A stretch of DNA of 40,213 nucleotides from Glaciecola sp. (GTDB taxonomy: Bacteria; Pseudomonadota; Gammaproteobacteria; Enterobacterales; Alteromonadaceae): NCBI GenBank assembly GCA_029251505.1, contig JAQXDG010000012.1, forward strand, positions 1-40,213. Reading direction: 5' to 3'. Position 1 is the first letter of the stretch; every line of letters starts with the position of its first letter. The notes under the pieces were generated by a model. It was not told the DNA's origin. It ran no database searches and was given only the letters and a program-made list of their open reading frames with translations. Below are positions 1 to 8,064 of this stretch, one piece after another. The position numbers and the translations under genes are program-made.

Positions 1-49
1 CACGATGCTTTATTCACTGGAATATAAAAATAACTATTACCCTGCTTAG

Positions 50-901
50 CTACACCGCAAAAGGATAAGCTATCGCCTCATGACATTCATACCCTTCGAC
101 CGTGAAATCGTCTCGAGTAACCCAGGTTTCGATATCTTTTAATGATTTAATATCAGGATTAATCGTTAATTTCGGCGCTGCGAAAGGTTCACGTTTTAGC
201 TGCACATCACGCATCAACTCAAGCTGATCTTCATAAATGTGTGCATTCACAATTTTATGATACGCCTTGCCTGGTTTATGGCCTGTAATTTGTGCCATCA
301 GAGCCAATAAGACAAAGACTTGTACTTGGTTAAAGTTGATCCCCAATGGAATATCCGCACTGCGTTGCATACTATTGAGATATAATTTACCGCCGAGTAA
401 TGAAAAGTGATGCGTGTGCATACATGGACGTAAACAGCCCATTTCAAATTCACCCGGGTTGTAGAATGTTAAGATCTCACCGCGATCATCAACCCCACGA
501 GATAAATCATCGACGATTTTTTGTAATTGATCCAGCGTAGAGCCATCGCTACGTTGCCAAGCGCGACCTTGCACACCATACACACGCCCCATATCATCTT
601 CACCTTTGCGATGAGGATTATTGAGCCATGCTTGGTTTTCATTGGCATTCGCGTTCCACGTATTGCAACCTATTGCCCGAAAATCAGCAGCATTATCATA
701 ACCGCGAAGATAACCGAGTAATTCTGCGATCGCCGCCTTGTAGAAGCTCTTACGCGTCGTGACCAACGGAAATTCATTATTCTCAACATCATATTCCAGA
801 TCCGCATTAATCAAGGTCAAACAGCGTTTGCCTGTGCGTTCATTGGCTACCCATTCACCTTCATCAATGATGCGTTGACATAAATCTTCATATTGTCTCA
901 T
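50..901 (-). CDS. thyA: Thymidylate synthase
   Basis: Makes dTMP from dUMP using 5,10-methylene-tetrahydrofolate, in the cytoplasm. The 283-residue protein closely resembles the Vibrio-type ThyA, which is longer than the 264-residue E. coli enzyme. The catalytic cysteine is C160 in the CLRPCM context. It is followed by QRSAD (179-183; the phosphate-binding arginine is R180) and GINFN (187-191), the nucleotide-binding asparagine region. Where E. coli and Vibrio have QRSCD, this protein has alanine, a residue not needed for catalysis. The ATG is preceded by AAGGG about eight bases upstream. It starts 12 bases after lgt ends, so lgt-thyA are probably cotranscribed, as in many gammaproteobacteria. 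Nothing in the sequence suggests damage. Confidence 0.97.
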   Translation of the reverse strand: MRQYEDLCQRIIDEGEWVANERTGKRCLTLINADLEYDVENNEFPLVTTRKSFYKAAIAELLGYLRGYDNAADFRAIGCNTWNANANENQAWLNNPHRKGEDDMGRVYGVQGRAWQRSDGSTLDQLQKIVDDLSRGVDDRGEILTFYNPGEFEMGCLRPCMHTHHFSLLGGKLYLNSMQRSADIPLGINFNQVQVFVLLALMAQITGHKPGKAYHKIVNAHIYEDQLELMRDVQLKREPFAAPKLTINPDIKSLKDIETWVTRDDFTVEGYECHEAIAYPFAV

Positions 902-913
902 GAGGTAGACCCT

Positions 914-1753
914 TTATTTTTCTGTCGAGTTAGTAATGCGGTTAGTCGTCGAGTATGAATAAGCGCGATAGATAATGACCGCACCAATAATAATCATAGG
1001 CAAGCTAAGTATTTGGCCTTGTGATAGACCCAGTGAGTTAAGACCTAAATGTGCATCCGGTTGACGGAAAAACTCAACCACAAAACGCACAATGCCATAA
1101 CCCAGTAAAAACATCCCTGCAACAGCCCCTACCGGTTTTGGTTTGCGTGAAAACAACCATAACAAGGTAAACAACACCACGCCTTCTAAAGCAAACTGAT
1201 ACAACTGCGATGGATGTCGCGGCAATCTATCTGGATCAGTAGACGCAAAAATCACTGCCCAAGGCACATCTGTTGCACGCCCCCAAAGTTCACCATTAAT
1301 AAAGTTACCGATACGGCCAGCACCAAGTCCAATAGGAACTAAAGGCGCGACAAAATCACCAACGGCTAAAAATGATACTTTTTTCTTGCGCGCAAACAAT
1401 ATAATGGCCGCGATGACGCCAAGTAAGCCGCCATGAAATGACATACCGCCAGTCCAGATTTTTATTAAATAAAGAGGGTCAGATACGAAATATTCAAATT
1501 GATAAAACAACACGTAGCCTAGGCGGCCCCCGATAATGACACCCAAAAATCCCCAAAATAATAAATCGCTCAAATCATCTTCACTCCAACCCGTGCGAGC
1601 AAGACGCTTTTTTGCTAACCAGTACGCTGCAATAAAGCCGACTAGGTACATGAGTCCGTACCAACGTACCGCTAACGGACCGATGGAAAAAATGACTGGG
1701 TCGATGTTAGAAAACACCCAATATTGTGCTTCTTGTAAGGGGGCTTGTAGCAT
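914..1753 (-). CDS. lgt: Phosphatidylglycerol-prolipoprotein diacylglyceryl transferase
   Basis: Inner-membrane enzyme that moves diacylglycerol from phosphatidylglycerol to the lipobox cysteine of prolipoproteins, the first step of lipoprotein maturation. The 279-residue protein has about seven hydrophobic segments. The family signature [10 protein letters not shown] (147-156) is present, with R147 and N150 matching E. coli R143 and N146. H107 in the SFHGGLLG segment matches E. coli H103. HPSQLY follows at 180-185. It begins three bases after the TauE-family gene stops, and its AGGA ribosome-binding site lies inside the end of that gene, so translation may be coupled. Likely substrates encoded nearby are the DUF885 protein, the NamZ-type protein and the PCuAC chaperone, all of which carry lipoboxes. 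Confidence 0.97.
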   Translation of the reverse strand: MLQAPLQEAQYWVFSNIDPVIFSIGPLAVRWYGLMYLVGFIAAYWLAKKRLARTGWSEDDLSDLLFWGFLGVIIGGRLGYVLFYQFEYFVSDPLYLIKIWTGGMSFHGGLLGVIAAIILFARKKKVSFLAVGDFVAPLVPIGLGAGRIGNFINGELWGRATDVPWAVIFASTDPDRLPRHPSQLYQFALEGVVLFTLLWLFSRKPKPVGAVAGMFLLGYGIVRFVVEFFRQPDAHLGLNSLGLSQGQILSLPMIIIGAVIIYRAYSYSTTNRITNSTEK

Positions 1754-1756
1754 GGT

Positions 1757-2563
1757 TTATATGATTCCTATCAACATGCGGATACTGACCAATACCATAA
1801 ACACAGCGAAAATTCGCTTGAGCTTTTGGGTATCCATTGAATAACCTAGTTTAACACCAATTGGTGCAGTAAATACAGAACTGAGCACAATGCCTAGGGT
1901 TGCTGGTAAATAAACATAACCAAAAGAATATTCAGGTAAATCAGGCACATTCCATCCTGCTACGATAAAACTGGTGGTGCCAAAAATAGCGATAATCAAT
2001 CCGCTGACTGCCGCACAGCCGATTGCTTTACGGATATCAACTTGGAAAAAAACCAATACGGGAACTAAAATTGCCCCACCGCCAATCCCCATTAACGCCG
2101 ATATAAAGCCTGTTTTGAGTCCCGCCAGAGATAATATTGGACCATTTGCAGCAAAGCGTGACGCCGATTTTTTACCAAAAATCATATATATAGCGACAGC
2201 CATGACTAACACGGCAAACGTCGCTTTTAGATATTGTCCAGGAATAGCACTGGCAACATATCCGCCAATACTCGCTCCTACGGCAATACCTAAACCTGTA
2301 AAAACAATGACATGCTTATCTAAGTTGCCTAATTTATAATGTGCGCGTGAAGCAGAAAGTCCAGTTAAAATAATCGTAGATAACGATGTTGCAATCGCAA
2401 TGATGATCGCATCAAATGGCGATATTCCCAAAAAATGACTCAGCAAATAAGTCAATGCTGGAACAATAATCAAACCTCCGCCAATCCCTAACAAACCGGC
2501 ACTCAAGCCAACAATACTGCCCACACCAATACAGATAACTAAAATACTTAATTCAGGACTCAT
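1757..2563 (-). CDS. TauE/SafE-family membrane permease
   Basis: A 268-residue, very hydrophobic inner-membrane protein of the TauE/SafE (sulfite exporter, PF01925) family. The two halves each carry the family's glycine-rich repeat: GIGGGLIIVPAL near residue 26 and MGIGGGAILVPVL near residue 158. This matches the inverted duplication of four plus four membrane segments. Family members move small organic or inorganic sulfur anions, but the substrate cannot be read from the sequence. It sits between ptsP (21 bases upstream) and lgt (3 bases downstream) in an apparent operon. A permease at this position is common in Vibrio and Shewanella relatives. The ATG has only a weak AAAGAA upstream. The family is confident and the transported compound unknown. 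Confidence 0.88.
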   Translation of the reverse strand: MSPELSILVICIGVGSIVGLSAGLLGIGGGLIIVPALTYLLSHFLGISPFDAIIIAIATSLSTIILTGLSASRAHYKLGNLDKHVIVFTGLGIAVGASIGGYVASAIPGQYLKATFAVLVMAVAIYMIFGKKSASRFAANGPILSLAGLKTGFISALMGIGGGAILVPVLVFFQVDIRKAIGCAAVSGLIIAIFGTTSFIVAGWNVPDLPEYSFGYVYLPATLGIVLSSVFTAPIGVKLGYSMDTQKLKRIFAVFMVLVSIRMLIGII

Positions 2564-2584
2564 AGATAGAATTCTTTTAACAAA

Positions 2585-4867
2585 TTAGCCACCGGCACGC
2601 ACTAAACCGCCTAAGCTATGAGCCTCTAAAAAGGCCTCGACTTGGTTTTTTACATTACATGCGTCTTCAAGCTGGATGACTTCACTTAATAATTGTTGTG
2701 CTTGTTTAAGCTCAATACTTCGAATAACCCAGTTAATTTTACGAATATTATACGCGTTCATACTGAGTTTTTGATAACCCATTGCCATTAATAATACAGC
2801 TCCAGCCGGATCACCAGCCAACTCCCCGCACACAGTAATCGGTTTATGTAGGGTATTGGCCTGCGTTGCAATCGCTTGTAGCACCGCTAATACTGATGGA
2901 TGAAAACTGTTATACAAAGATGATACACGAGGATTATTTCGATCAACCGCTAATAAATACTGGGTTAAATCATTAGTGCCTACAGAGAAAAAATCCACCA
3001 ATTTAGCTAGCTGTGGTAATTGATACACCACCGCTGGTACTTCTAGCATGATCCCTAATTTGGGCATCATTAACGTTGAATGTGGATCGTTTGATTCTTC
3101 TTTGACTTCAAAAAAAGCTTGTTTGAGTAACCGCTTCGCTTCTTTCACCTCTGAAACAGTAGTAATCATAGGTAACATGATCTGCAGATTGGTAAAATCT
3201 TCACTAGCACGGATCATTGCGCGTGCTTGAACTAAAAATATTTCTGGTTGATCAAGAGTTAAGCGAATTCCACGCCATCCCAAAAAGGGATTATCCTCAA
3301 CAATCGGCAAATAAGATAACGGTTTATCTCCGCCGACATCCAATGTACGCATCGTAATATCTTTGTCTGGATTGACTTGTAAAATACTACGATACAATTC
3401 ATATTGTTCTTGTTCCGGAGGAAAACAATCACTTTGCATAAAAGGGATTTCAGTACGAAACAATCCTACCCCTTTAATATTATCATTATCAGCCAAATCA
3501 TGTTTCACCGCTAAACCCGTATTCACATACAAATGCATTTCATGATGATCTTGCGTAACCGATGGCTCACTCCCCAAAGCATCAATTTTGGCATAGAGTA
3601 ATTGTTCTTCATTGATCAGCTGCTGAAACTCACGAGCTTGTTGAGGCCCTGGTGCAATCGTTATTGCGCCGGCATAGCCATCAACCAATAACATTTTATT
3701 ATCAAGCAATGAAGGCAATACGGACGAAATCCCCATAATGGCTGGCACACCCAACGCGCGAGCTAAGATTGCGGCATGTGAGTTCTGTGACCCATGGATA
3801 GAAATAACCCCTTTGAGCATGTCACTTGGACATTCGGCCAACATCGACGCGGTAATTTCCTTTGCAACCAAAATAAACGGTTTATCTGGAAATTGTCGCG
3901 CTTGCTTTGTCGGATTTAATATATATCCTAAAATGCGATTCGATAGGTCGATGATATCAACAGCCCGCTCTTGCATGTAGGGATCTTGCATTGCCTTGAA
4001 CCGAGCGGCATAGTTTTCGATAACAATTTTTAAACTAGTCGCGGCATTCCAGCCTTCCTTGATTTGCTGTTCGACTTCACGCCCTAAACTACTCGCATCC
4101 AGAAGCTGATCGTACATGGTGAAAATCGCTTTTATATCATCCGGTAATGACTCGTCTAAGCCAGCCGACAGTTGTTTCACTTCGGCACGAGTAATATCAA
4201 CCGCATCGCGATAAGCAATAATTTCATACGCTTCATTTTTATGGCGGCGATTAACTAAGTTGCTCAACAAGGCTTGTTGATTCCAACCAAAACCAATCCC
4301 CATTGCTAGCCCATTCGCTCCCGGCACGCCATTGACGGTTTTAGGACCTGAAGGTAATGCTAAACTTTCGGATTGAATCAATTCGCCCAGCATATCGGCA
4401 TTGGCAATTTCTAATGCGATTTGTGTGGCGAGAGTGACAAGAAAGGCTTCTTCATCAGGTGAAAAACGGCGCATATCTTTTTGCTGCATCGTCATCACCC
4501 CCAGCACTTTACGTTGGTAAATGATTGGGGTGCCTAAAAAGGCATTATATTCTTCTTCTTTTACTTCAGGGTAATGCTTAAAGCGTGGATGTTCGTGCGC
4601 GTTTTCAATATTTAAGGGTTCTTCGCGTTGCCCCACTAACCCAATCAAACCTTCTGAAAAACCGATGCACACTTTTCCCACTGCATTTGGATCGAGGCCG
4701 TTAGTTGCAGTTAGCACCAAGTGTTGCTTTTCATAATTGGCTAAATAAATAGAACACGAATCAACTTCCATTGCCGCTTTAACCAGAGTAACTAAACGAT
4801 TTAAGGCCGCGTCTAAACCCGGCGTGCGGCTGACTTCTTGTACAATTTGCTTTAAGGTCGTGAGCAT
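2585..4867 (-). CDS. ptsP: Phosphoenolpyruvate-protein phosphotransferase PtsP (enzyme I-Ntr)
   Basis: First phosphotransferase of the nitrogen-related PTS: it takes phosphate from PEP and passes it to NPr, then to EIIA-Ntr, to regulate metabolism rather than sugar uptake. The 760 residues comprise a GAF sensory domain (about 1-160), the enzyme I N-terminal part, the swivelling phosphohistidine domain with the active site GSQNSHAAILAR (H364), and the PEP-binding barrel. The barrel shows LFRTE (469-473), MLEVPAV (607-613), GTNDLTQY (630-637) and the proton-donor cysteine C680 in VCGELAGD. The GAF domain separates it from ordinary PtsI. The gene lies 33 bases downstream of rppH, the conserved rppH-ptsP pairing of E. 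coli. A GGAG lies about 11 bases before the ATG. Confidence 0.96.
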   Translation of the reverse strand: MLTTLKQIVQEVSRTPGLDAALNRLVTLVKAAMEVDSCSIYLANYEKQHLVLTATNGLDPNAVGKVCIGFSEGLIGLVGQREEPLNIENAHEHPRFKHYPEVKEEEYNAFLGTPIIYQRKVLGVMTMQQKDMRRFSPDEEAFLVTLATQIALEIANADMLGELIQSESLALPSGPKTVNGVPGANGLAMGIGFGWNQQALLSNLVNRRHKNEAYEIIAYRDAVDITRAEVKQLSAGLDESLPDDIKAIFTMYDQLLDASSLGREVEQQIKEGWNAATSLKIVIENYAARFKAMQDPYMQERAVDIIDLSNRILGYILNPTKQARQFPDKPFILVAKEITASMLAECPSDMLKGVISIHGSQNSHAAILARALGVPAIMGISSVLPSLLDNKMLLVDGYAGAITIAPGPQQAREFQQLINEEQLLYAKIDALGSEPSVTQDHHEMHLYVNTGLAVKHDLADNDNIKGVGLFRTEIPFMQSDCFPPEQEQYELYRSILQVNPDKDITMRTLDVGGDKPLSYLPIVEDNPFLGWRGIRLTLDQPEIFLVQARAMIRASEDFTNLQIMLPMITTVSEVKEAKRLLKQAFFEVKEESNDPHSTLMMPKLGIMLEVPAVVYQLPQLAKLVDFFSVGTNDLTQYLLAVDRNNPRVSSLYNSFHPSVLAVLQAIATQANTLHKPITVCGELAGDPAGAVLLMAMGYQKLSMNAYNIRKINWVIRSIELKQAQQLLSEVIQLEDACNVKNQVEAFLEAHSLGGLVRAGG

Positions 4868-4900
4868 CTTAATTCATTCTCCAAGAAAAAAATCAATAAG

Positions 4901-5479
4901 CTAATTAGTAGGCCGCTTTTTTCTGCGTGTCTTATTGCGACGTGCTGACCTATTGGGATTCTGCTTTTGTGTTGTTTTTTGTTCGGTTTTGACTTGTTGC
5001 TTTAATCCGTTAAATACAAATGGCATCAGCTCTTTAAGCGCCCGACGATAGACTTCACGTTTAAATGAGACCACATTACGAATGGGATACCAAAAGCTAG
5101 TCCAGCGCCAATCATCAAATTCAGGATGGGATGAGTGCAATACATCCACATCTTTTTCTTCGCAAGTTAGACGCAACAAATACCACTTTTGCTTTTGACC
5201 GATACACACAGGTTGAGTGCCTGAACGAATCAACCGCTTAGGTAACTTATAGCGGATCCAGTTTCGAGTTACCCCTAACAGTTCCACATCAGCAGGTTTG
5301 AGACCTACTTCTTCATGCAATTCACGATACATTGCCTGCTCAGGGTTTTCGCCTAGATCAATTCCACCTTGTGGAAATTGCCACGAATGTTGGCCGTAAC
5401 GACGCGCCCAAAAAACTTGCCCCTGTTTATTGCAGATAATAATACCGACATTGGCACGGAATCCTTCAGTATCTATCAC
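4901..5479 (-). CDS. rppH: RNA pyrophosphohydrolase RppH (Nudix)
   Basis: Removes pyrophosphate from the 5' end of transcripts, which triggers RNase E-dependent decay. The complete Nudix box lies at residues 38-60: G38, E44, R52, E53, E56, E57 and G59 fit the GX5EX7REUXEEXGU pattern. Residues 1-155 align from memory with E. coli RppH, including [10 protein letters not shown] and VCIGQKQKW. The start is GTG, since [12 protein letters not shown] matches the family N-terminus, and no good Shine-Dalgarno is visible, which suggests modest translation. The 192 residues exceed E. coli's 176 because of a lysine/arginine/glutamine-rich tail (about 160-192) that looks disordered and could bind RNA; that role is inference. 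It is transcribed divergently from mutH, with ptsP downstream. Confidence 0.96.
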   Translation of the reverse strand: MIDTEGFRANVGIIICNKQGQVFWARRYGQHSWQFPQGGIDLGENPEQAMYRELHEEVGLKPADVELLGVTRNWIRYKLPKRLIRSGTQPVCIGQKQKWYLLRLTCEEKDVDVLHSSHPEFDDWRWTSFWYPIRNVVSFKREVYRRALKELMPFVFNGLKQQVKTEQKTTQKQNPNRSARRNKTRRKKRPTN

Positions 5480-5510
5480 TTGGAAACCAATTCGGTGAAT
5501 ATTTAATATG

Positions 5511-5538
5511 TTGACATTCTTTCATAAACCACTATCTT
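5511..5538 (+). promoter_or_regulatory. Candidate sigma-70 promoter for mutH
   Basis: A perfect -35 hexamer TTGACA (5511-5516) is followed after 16 bases by TATCTT (5533-5538, four of six matches to the -10 consensus), upstream of the mutH ATG at 5574. It lies in the rppH/mutH divergent region. The spacing is one short of optimum and no start site is known. Confidence 0.45.
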
Positions 5539-5573
5539 TTCCTAGTAATAACTGACACTTATCAAAGAAATAA

Positions 5574-6296
5574 ATGACTAAAAGCAGAGCTAATGAGCCT
5601 TATATTGATGCATCCAACCATCGCCCTCCTACTATGCCGCCGGCAAGTGCTGCAGAATTGTTTGCCCGCGCAGAAATAATTGCTGGGCGAACGTTAGGTG
5701 AATTAGGTGATAACGCTGACGTTGTCGTGCCTGAACATTTTAAGCAACATAAAGGATTTACCGGTCAATTAATTGAATTATGGCTCGGTGCCAGTGCCGG
5801 TTCGAAGCAACAGCAAGATTTTCCTGAATTAGGGATAGAGCTTAAAACCATCCCAATTGATCAACAAGGACAAGTATTAGAAACAACTTATGTATGCTAT
5901 GTCCATCTGTTAGCCCATATTGCCGAGCAATGGCAGACCAGCGCCGTTCGCAATAAACTCGCTCAGGTATTATTTATTCCAGTCGTCGGTGAACGCGCCA
6001 TCCCGCCTCGTGAACGACAACTCGGCATGCCAATCCTATGGCAACCTAGCGAAGAAGAATCAGCCCTGCTAGCGCACGATTGGGAAGAGTTAATGGAATT
6101 AATTAGTCTGGGGAAGGTAGAACAAATAACAGCTAAAATGGGCGAAGCATTACACATTCGCCCCAAAGCTGCCAATGGCCGGGCCTTAACGGATGCAATT
6201 GGCAACGACGGTCAGACTATACAAACCCGACCGCGAGGATTTTATTTACGTAAGCCATTTACACAAGCGATTATTAATCGAGCTTTTGACTTATAG
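5574..6296 (+). CDS. mutH: DNA mismatch repair endonuclease MutH
   Basis: Nicks the unmethylated strand at hemimethylated GATC sites after MutS and MutL recognise a mismatch. The catalytic triad D82, E89 and K91 (in QDFPELGIELK) matches E. coli D70, E77 and K79 with a constant offset of 12, so the active site is intact. The 240 residues include about a dozen extra at the N-terminus. An internal ATG at 5634 would give 220 residues, but it lacks a ribosome-binding site, whereas the first ATG has a weak AAAGAA. Presence of MutH implies a Dam-methylating gammaproteobacterium. It is divergent from rppH and convergent with the small gene at 6312-6473. Confidence 0.95.
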   Translation: MTKSRANEPYIDASNHRPPTMPPASAAELFARAEIIAGRTLGELGDNADVVVPEHFKQHKGFTGQLIELWLGASAGSKQQQDFPELGIELKTIPIDQQGQVLETTYVCYVHLLAHIAEQWQTSAVRNKLAQVLFIPVVGERAIPPRERQLGMPILWQPSEEESALLAHDWEELMELISLGKVEQITAKMGEALHIRPKAANGRALTDAIGNDGQTIQTRPRGFYLRKPFTQAIINRAFDL

Positions 6297-6311
6297 TGGC
6301 TGTTAATAGCT

Positions 6312-6473
6312 TTATAGCGTATCGCTAGATTCGGATGCTTTAGATACTTCAGCTTTCGGCTTTTTGTTAAGTTTCTCGATATCTGCATCTAAGATTTTTT
6401 CAATTTTTTTACGGCCCAAAAATGCAATGGGTGCGTATTTACTTCTGCGTTTAAATAATTTTGATAATTTCAT
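6312..6473 (-). CDS. Small basic protein of 53 residues, function unknown
   Basis: A short gene begins MKLSKLFKRRSKYAPIAF and ends in an acidic, serine-rich tail before TAA at 6312-6314. Lysine and arginine dominate the first 40 residues, and the protein has no membrane segment or signal peptide. Reality is supported by context: AAAGGG lies eight bases before the ATG, with a second AAAGGA further upstream, and a near-consensus promoter (6507-6535) lies about 35 bases before the start. It sits between mutH (convergent, 15 bases away) and the CYTH-CHAD gene. I do not recognise the family. The basic, charged composition would suit an RNA-, ribosome- or protein-binding role, but that is inference only. 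Confidence 0.65.
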   Translation of the reverse strand: MKLSKLFKRRSKYAPIAFLGRKKIEKILDADIEKLNKKPKAEVSKASESSDTL

Positions 6474-6506
6474 AATATTGCCCTTTTAATATTTCCTTTC
6501 GTTATA

Positions 6507-6535
6507 AGTATAGCAAAAAAAAGGTATTTTGTTAA
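6507..6535 (-). promoter_or_regulatory. Sigma-70 promoter for the 53-residue small gene
   Basis: Read on the minus strand, TTAACA (6535-6530, five of six -35 matches) and TATACT (6512-6507, five of six -10 matches) are separated by exactly 17 bases that include a run of eight T. The predicted start near 6500 leaves a leader of about 27 bases before the ATG at 6473. It lies just downstream of the CYTH-CHAD stop codon. Confidence 0.6.
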
Positions 6536-6547
6536 CTGATGCTTTTT

Positions 6548-8062
6548 TTACCAATATACTTCGGCATTTAATGCCACATCCCTTGTCATTTCCATTACAT
6601 TCAATAATGCATTGGTTTTATCTGATGTCCACTTCAGTAAATCTGTTTTATCATCTAAATCTGTCTCTTGTAAAATTTGCTGTAACAATGCCAATGCGTT
6701 TAATTCTTCCATTCCAATCGCTAAATCTAACCAAGGTGCCCGAAAGCCTTCTCGTCCTTCATCAAATAATCCTGCTAACATAAATCCATTAAGTAACGTT
6801 TGTCGTAATATGACTTGTGCAGATAGGTATTGTGGGGCTTGCATTGTTTTATTTGGCATAGCCTGAAGTAGCGTTTGCCACCCTTGTGATAACCAACCAT
6901 GTGCATGCTCTAATACTGGCGCATCAAAGCCATGGGCACTTCCACGCCAAGGGCGGTTTAACAGCAATGCCGCTGTTTTCAGTTGAATACTCGCAGATTG
7001 CTTAGAAAAAATAATATCTTGTGGTGCATGTGCATTCAGCAGCCCTTCTTTGCGACCTTGTAAATAACTCATTAAGGCTGAGTCTTTATTTAAACGTTTG
7101 CTAAAAGGCCCTTTGCGCGAACGTAAATAGCGGATGGCATGGATCTCATCTTGCCATTGTAGTTTTTGCAAAAACTTGATCAAATCTCGATGCAGTTCTA
7201 ATAGTTCTTTGCACTGTAACACGGGCAGGTATAACGAAAACACTTGCAGCAACAGACGAATCGAACGCACCATTTCAGTTAAAGCTTGCAGTCGATAAGT
7301 TTCTACATACACAGTTTGATTATGCTGCCAATGCTGTAAAGCATAGGCAACCGCTGACTCAAAAGCCTGCTCAGTGGATGCGTTACGATCGATTGGTAAC
7401 ACATAGGCCATTTTTTTAGGTTGTAACGCTTTACCACTCACCAACGCATACCCATACGCCGCTTTGGTCAAATTATTAACCCGCACATCACAATATTGAG
7501 CAATAGTATTGGCTAAAGAAAATAATGCATTCGGTTTACCTTTGATTAACTCCAGCTCAATCTCATTAATCGGATGCTGGTCTTTGTCAGTAGCAACTTC
7601 TCCAACATCAAATACTACTTCAAAATCATTGCCTTCAGCATCATTTATACGATACGTTGTCCGATGAAAATGAGTAGTAAACAACGGTGCTAAAGTATTT
7701 TGTATTTGATTAATATCAAAAGTGACTGGCCATATGTCGTTATCAAATAAGCGGATATCGACATTCGCCGTGGCCAACGGCAGATTAAACTCAGGACGTT
7801 GATGTAACCCGCCGACAATCGTGCCTTTCATTTTTAATGTTTGTTCGTGTACGTCATTAGTTGAGCGCACGCGTAAGCCCATTTTATTCTGGCGTAAAAG
7901 CTGATCTGGCGTATCAAAATATTGATTTTTCAAGGTCTTTTTAGACACCTCCACTTGCCCATCTAACAGGGGTAACACCTGTTCTTCGAAGGCAAGCAGT
8001 GGATTATGTAACGCAATTAATTTTAATTCGACTTCCATCGGCGTTTGGATTTTTTTAGGCAT
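6548..8062 (-). CDS. CYTH-CHAD domain inorganic triphosphatase, YgiF-like
   Basis: The N-terminal CYTH domain (about 1-210) opens with the diagnostic ExExK motif at E10, E12 and K14, which coordinates metal and triphosphate. The C-terminal half (about 225-500) is helical with many His, Lys and Arg, as expected for a CHAD domain, which binds polyphosphate in other proteins. E. coli YgiF (433 residues) has this architecture and hydrolyses inorganic triphosphate; this protein is somewhat longer at 504. Its ATG is two bases after the putA stop codon, with no clear ribosome-binding site, so translation probably depends on putA by coupling. Activity on tripolyphosphate is inferred from the family. 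Confidence 0.85.
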   Translation of the reverse strand: MPKKIQTPMEVELKLIALHNPLLAFEEQVLPLLDGQVEVSKKTLKNQYFDTPDQLLRQNKMGLRVRSTNDVHEQTLKMKGTIVGGLHQRPEFNLPLATANVDIRLFDNDIWPVTFDINQIQNTLAPLFTTHFHRTTYRINDAEGNDFEVVFDVGEVATDKDQHPINEIELELIKGKPNALFSLANTIAQYCDVRVNNLTKAAYGYALVSGKALQPKKMAYVLPIDRNASTEQAFESAVAYALQHWQHNQTVYVETYRLQALTEMVRSIRLLLQVFSLYLPVLQCKELLELHRDLIKFLQKLQWQDEIHAIRYLRSRKGPFSKRLNKDSALMSYLQGRKEGLLNAHAPQDIIFSKQSASIQLKTAALLLNRPWRGSAHGFDAPVLEHAHGWLSQGWQTLLQAMPNKTMQAPQYLSAQVILRQTLLNGFMLAGLFDEGREGFRAPWLDLAIGMEELNALALLQQILQETDLDDKTDLLKWTSDKTNALLNVMEMTRDVALNAEVYW

Positions 8063-8064
8063 AC

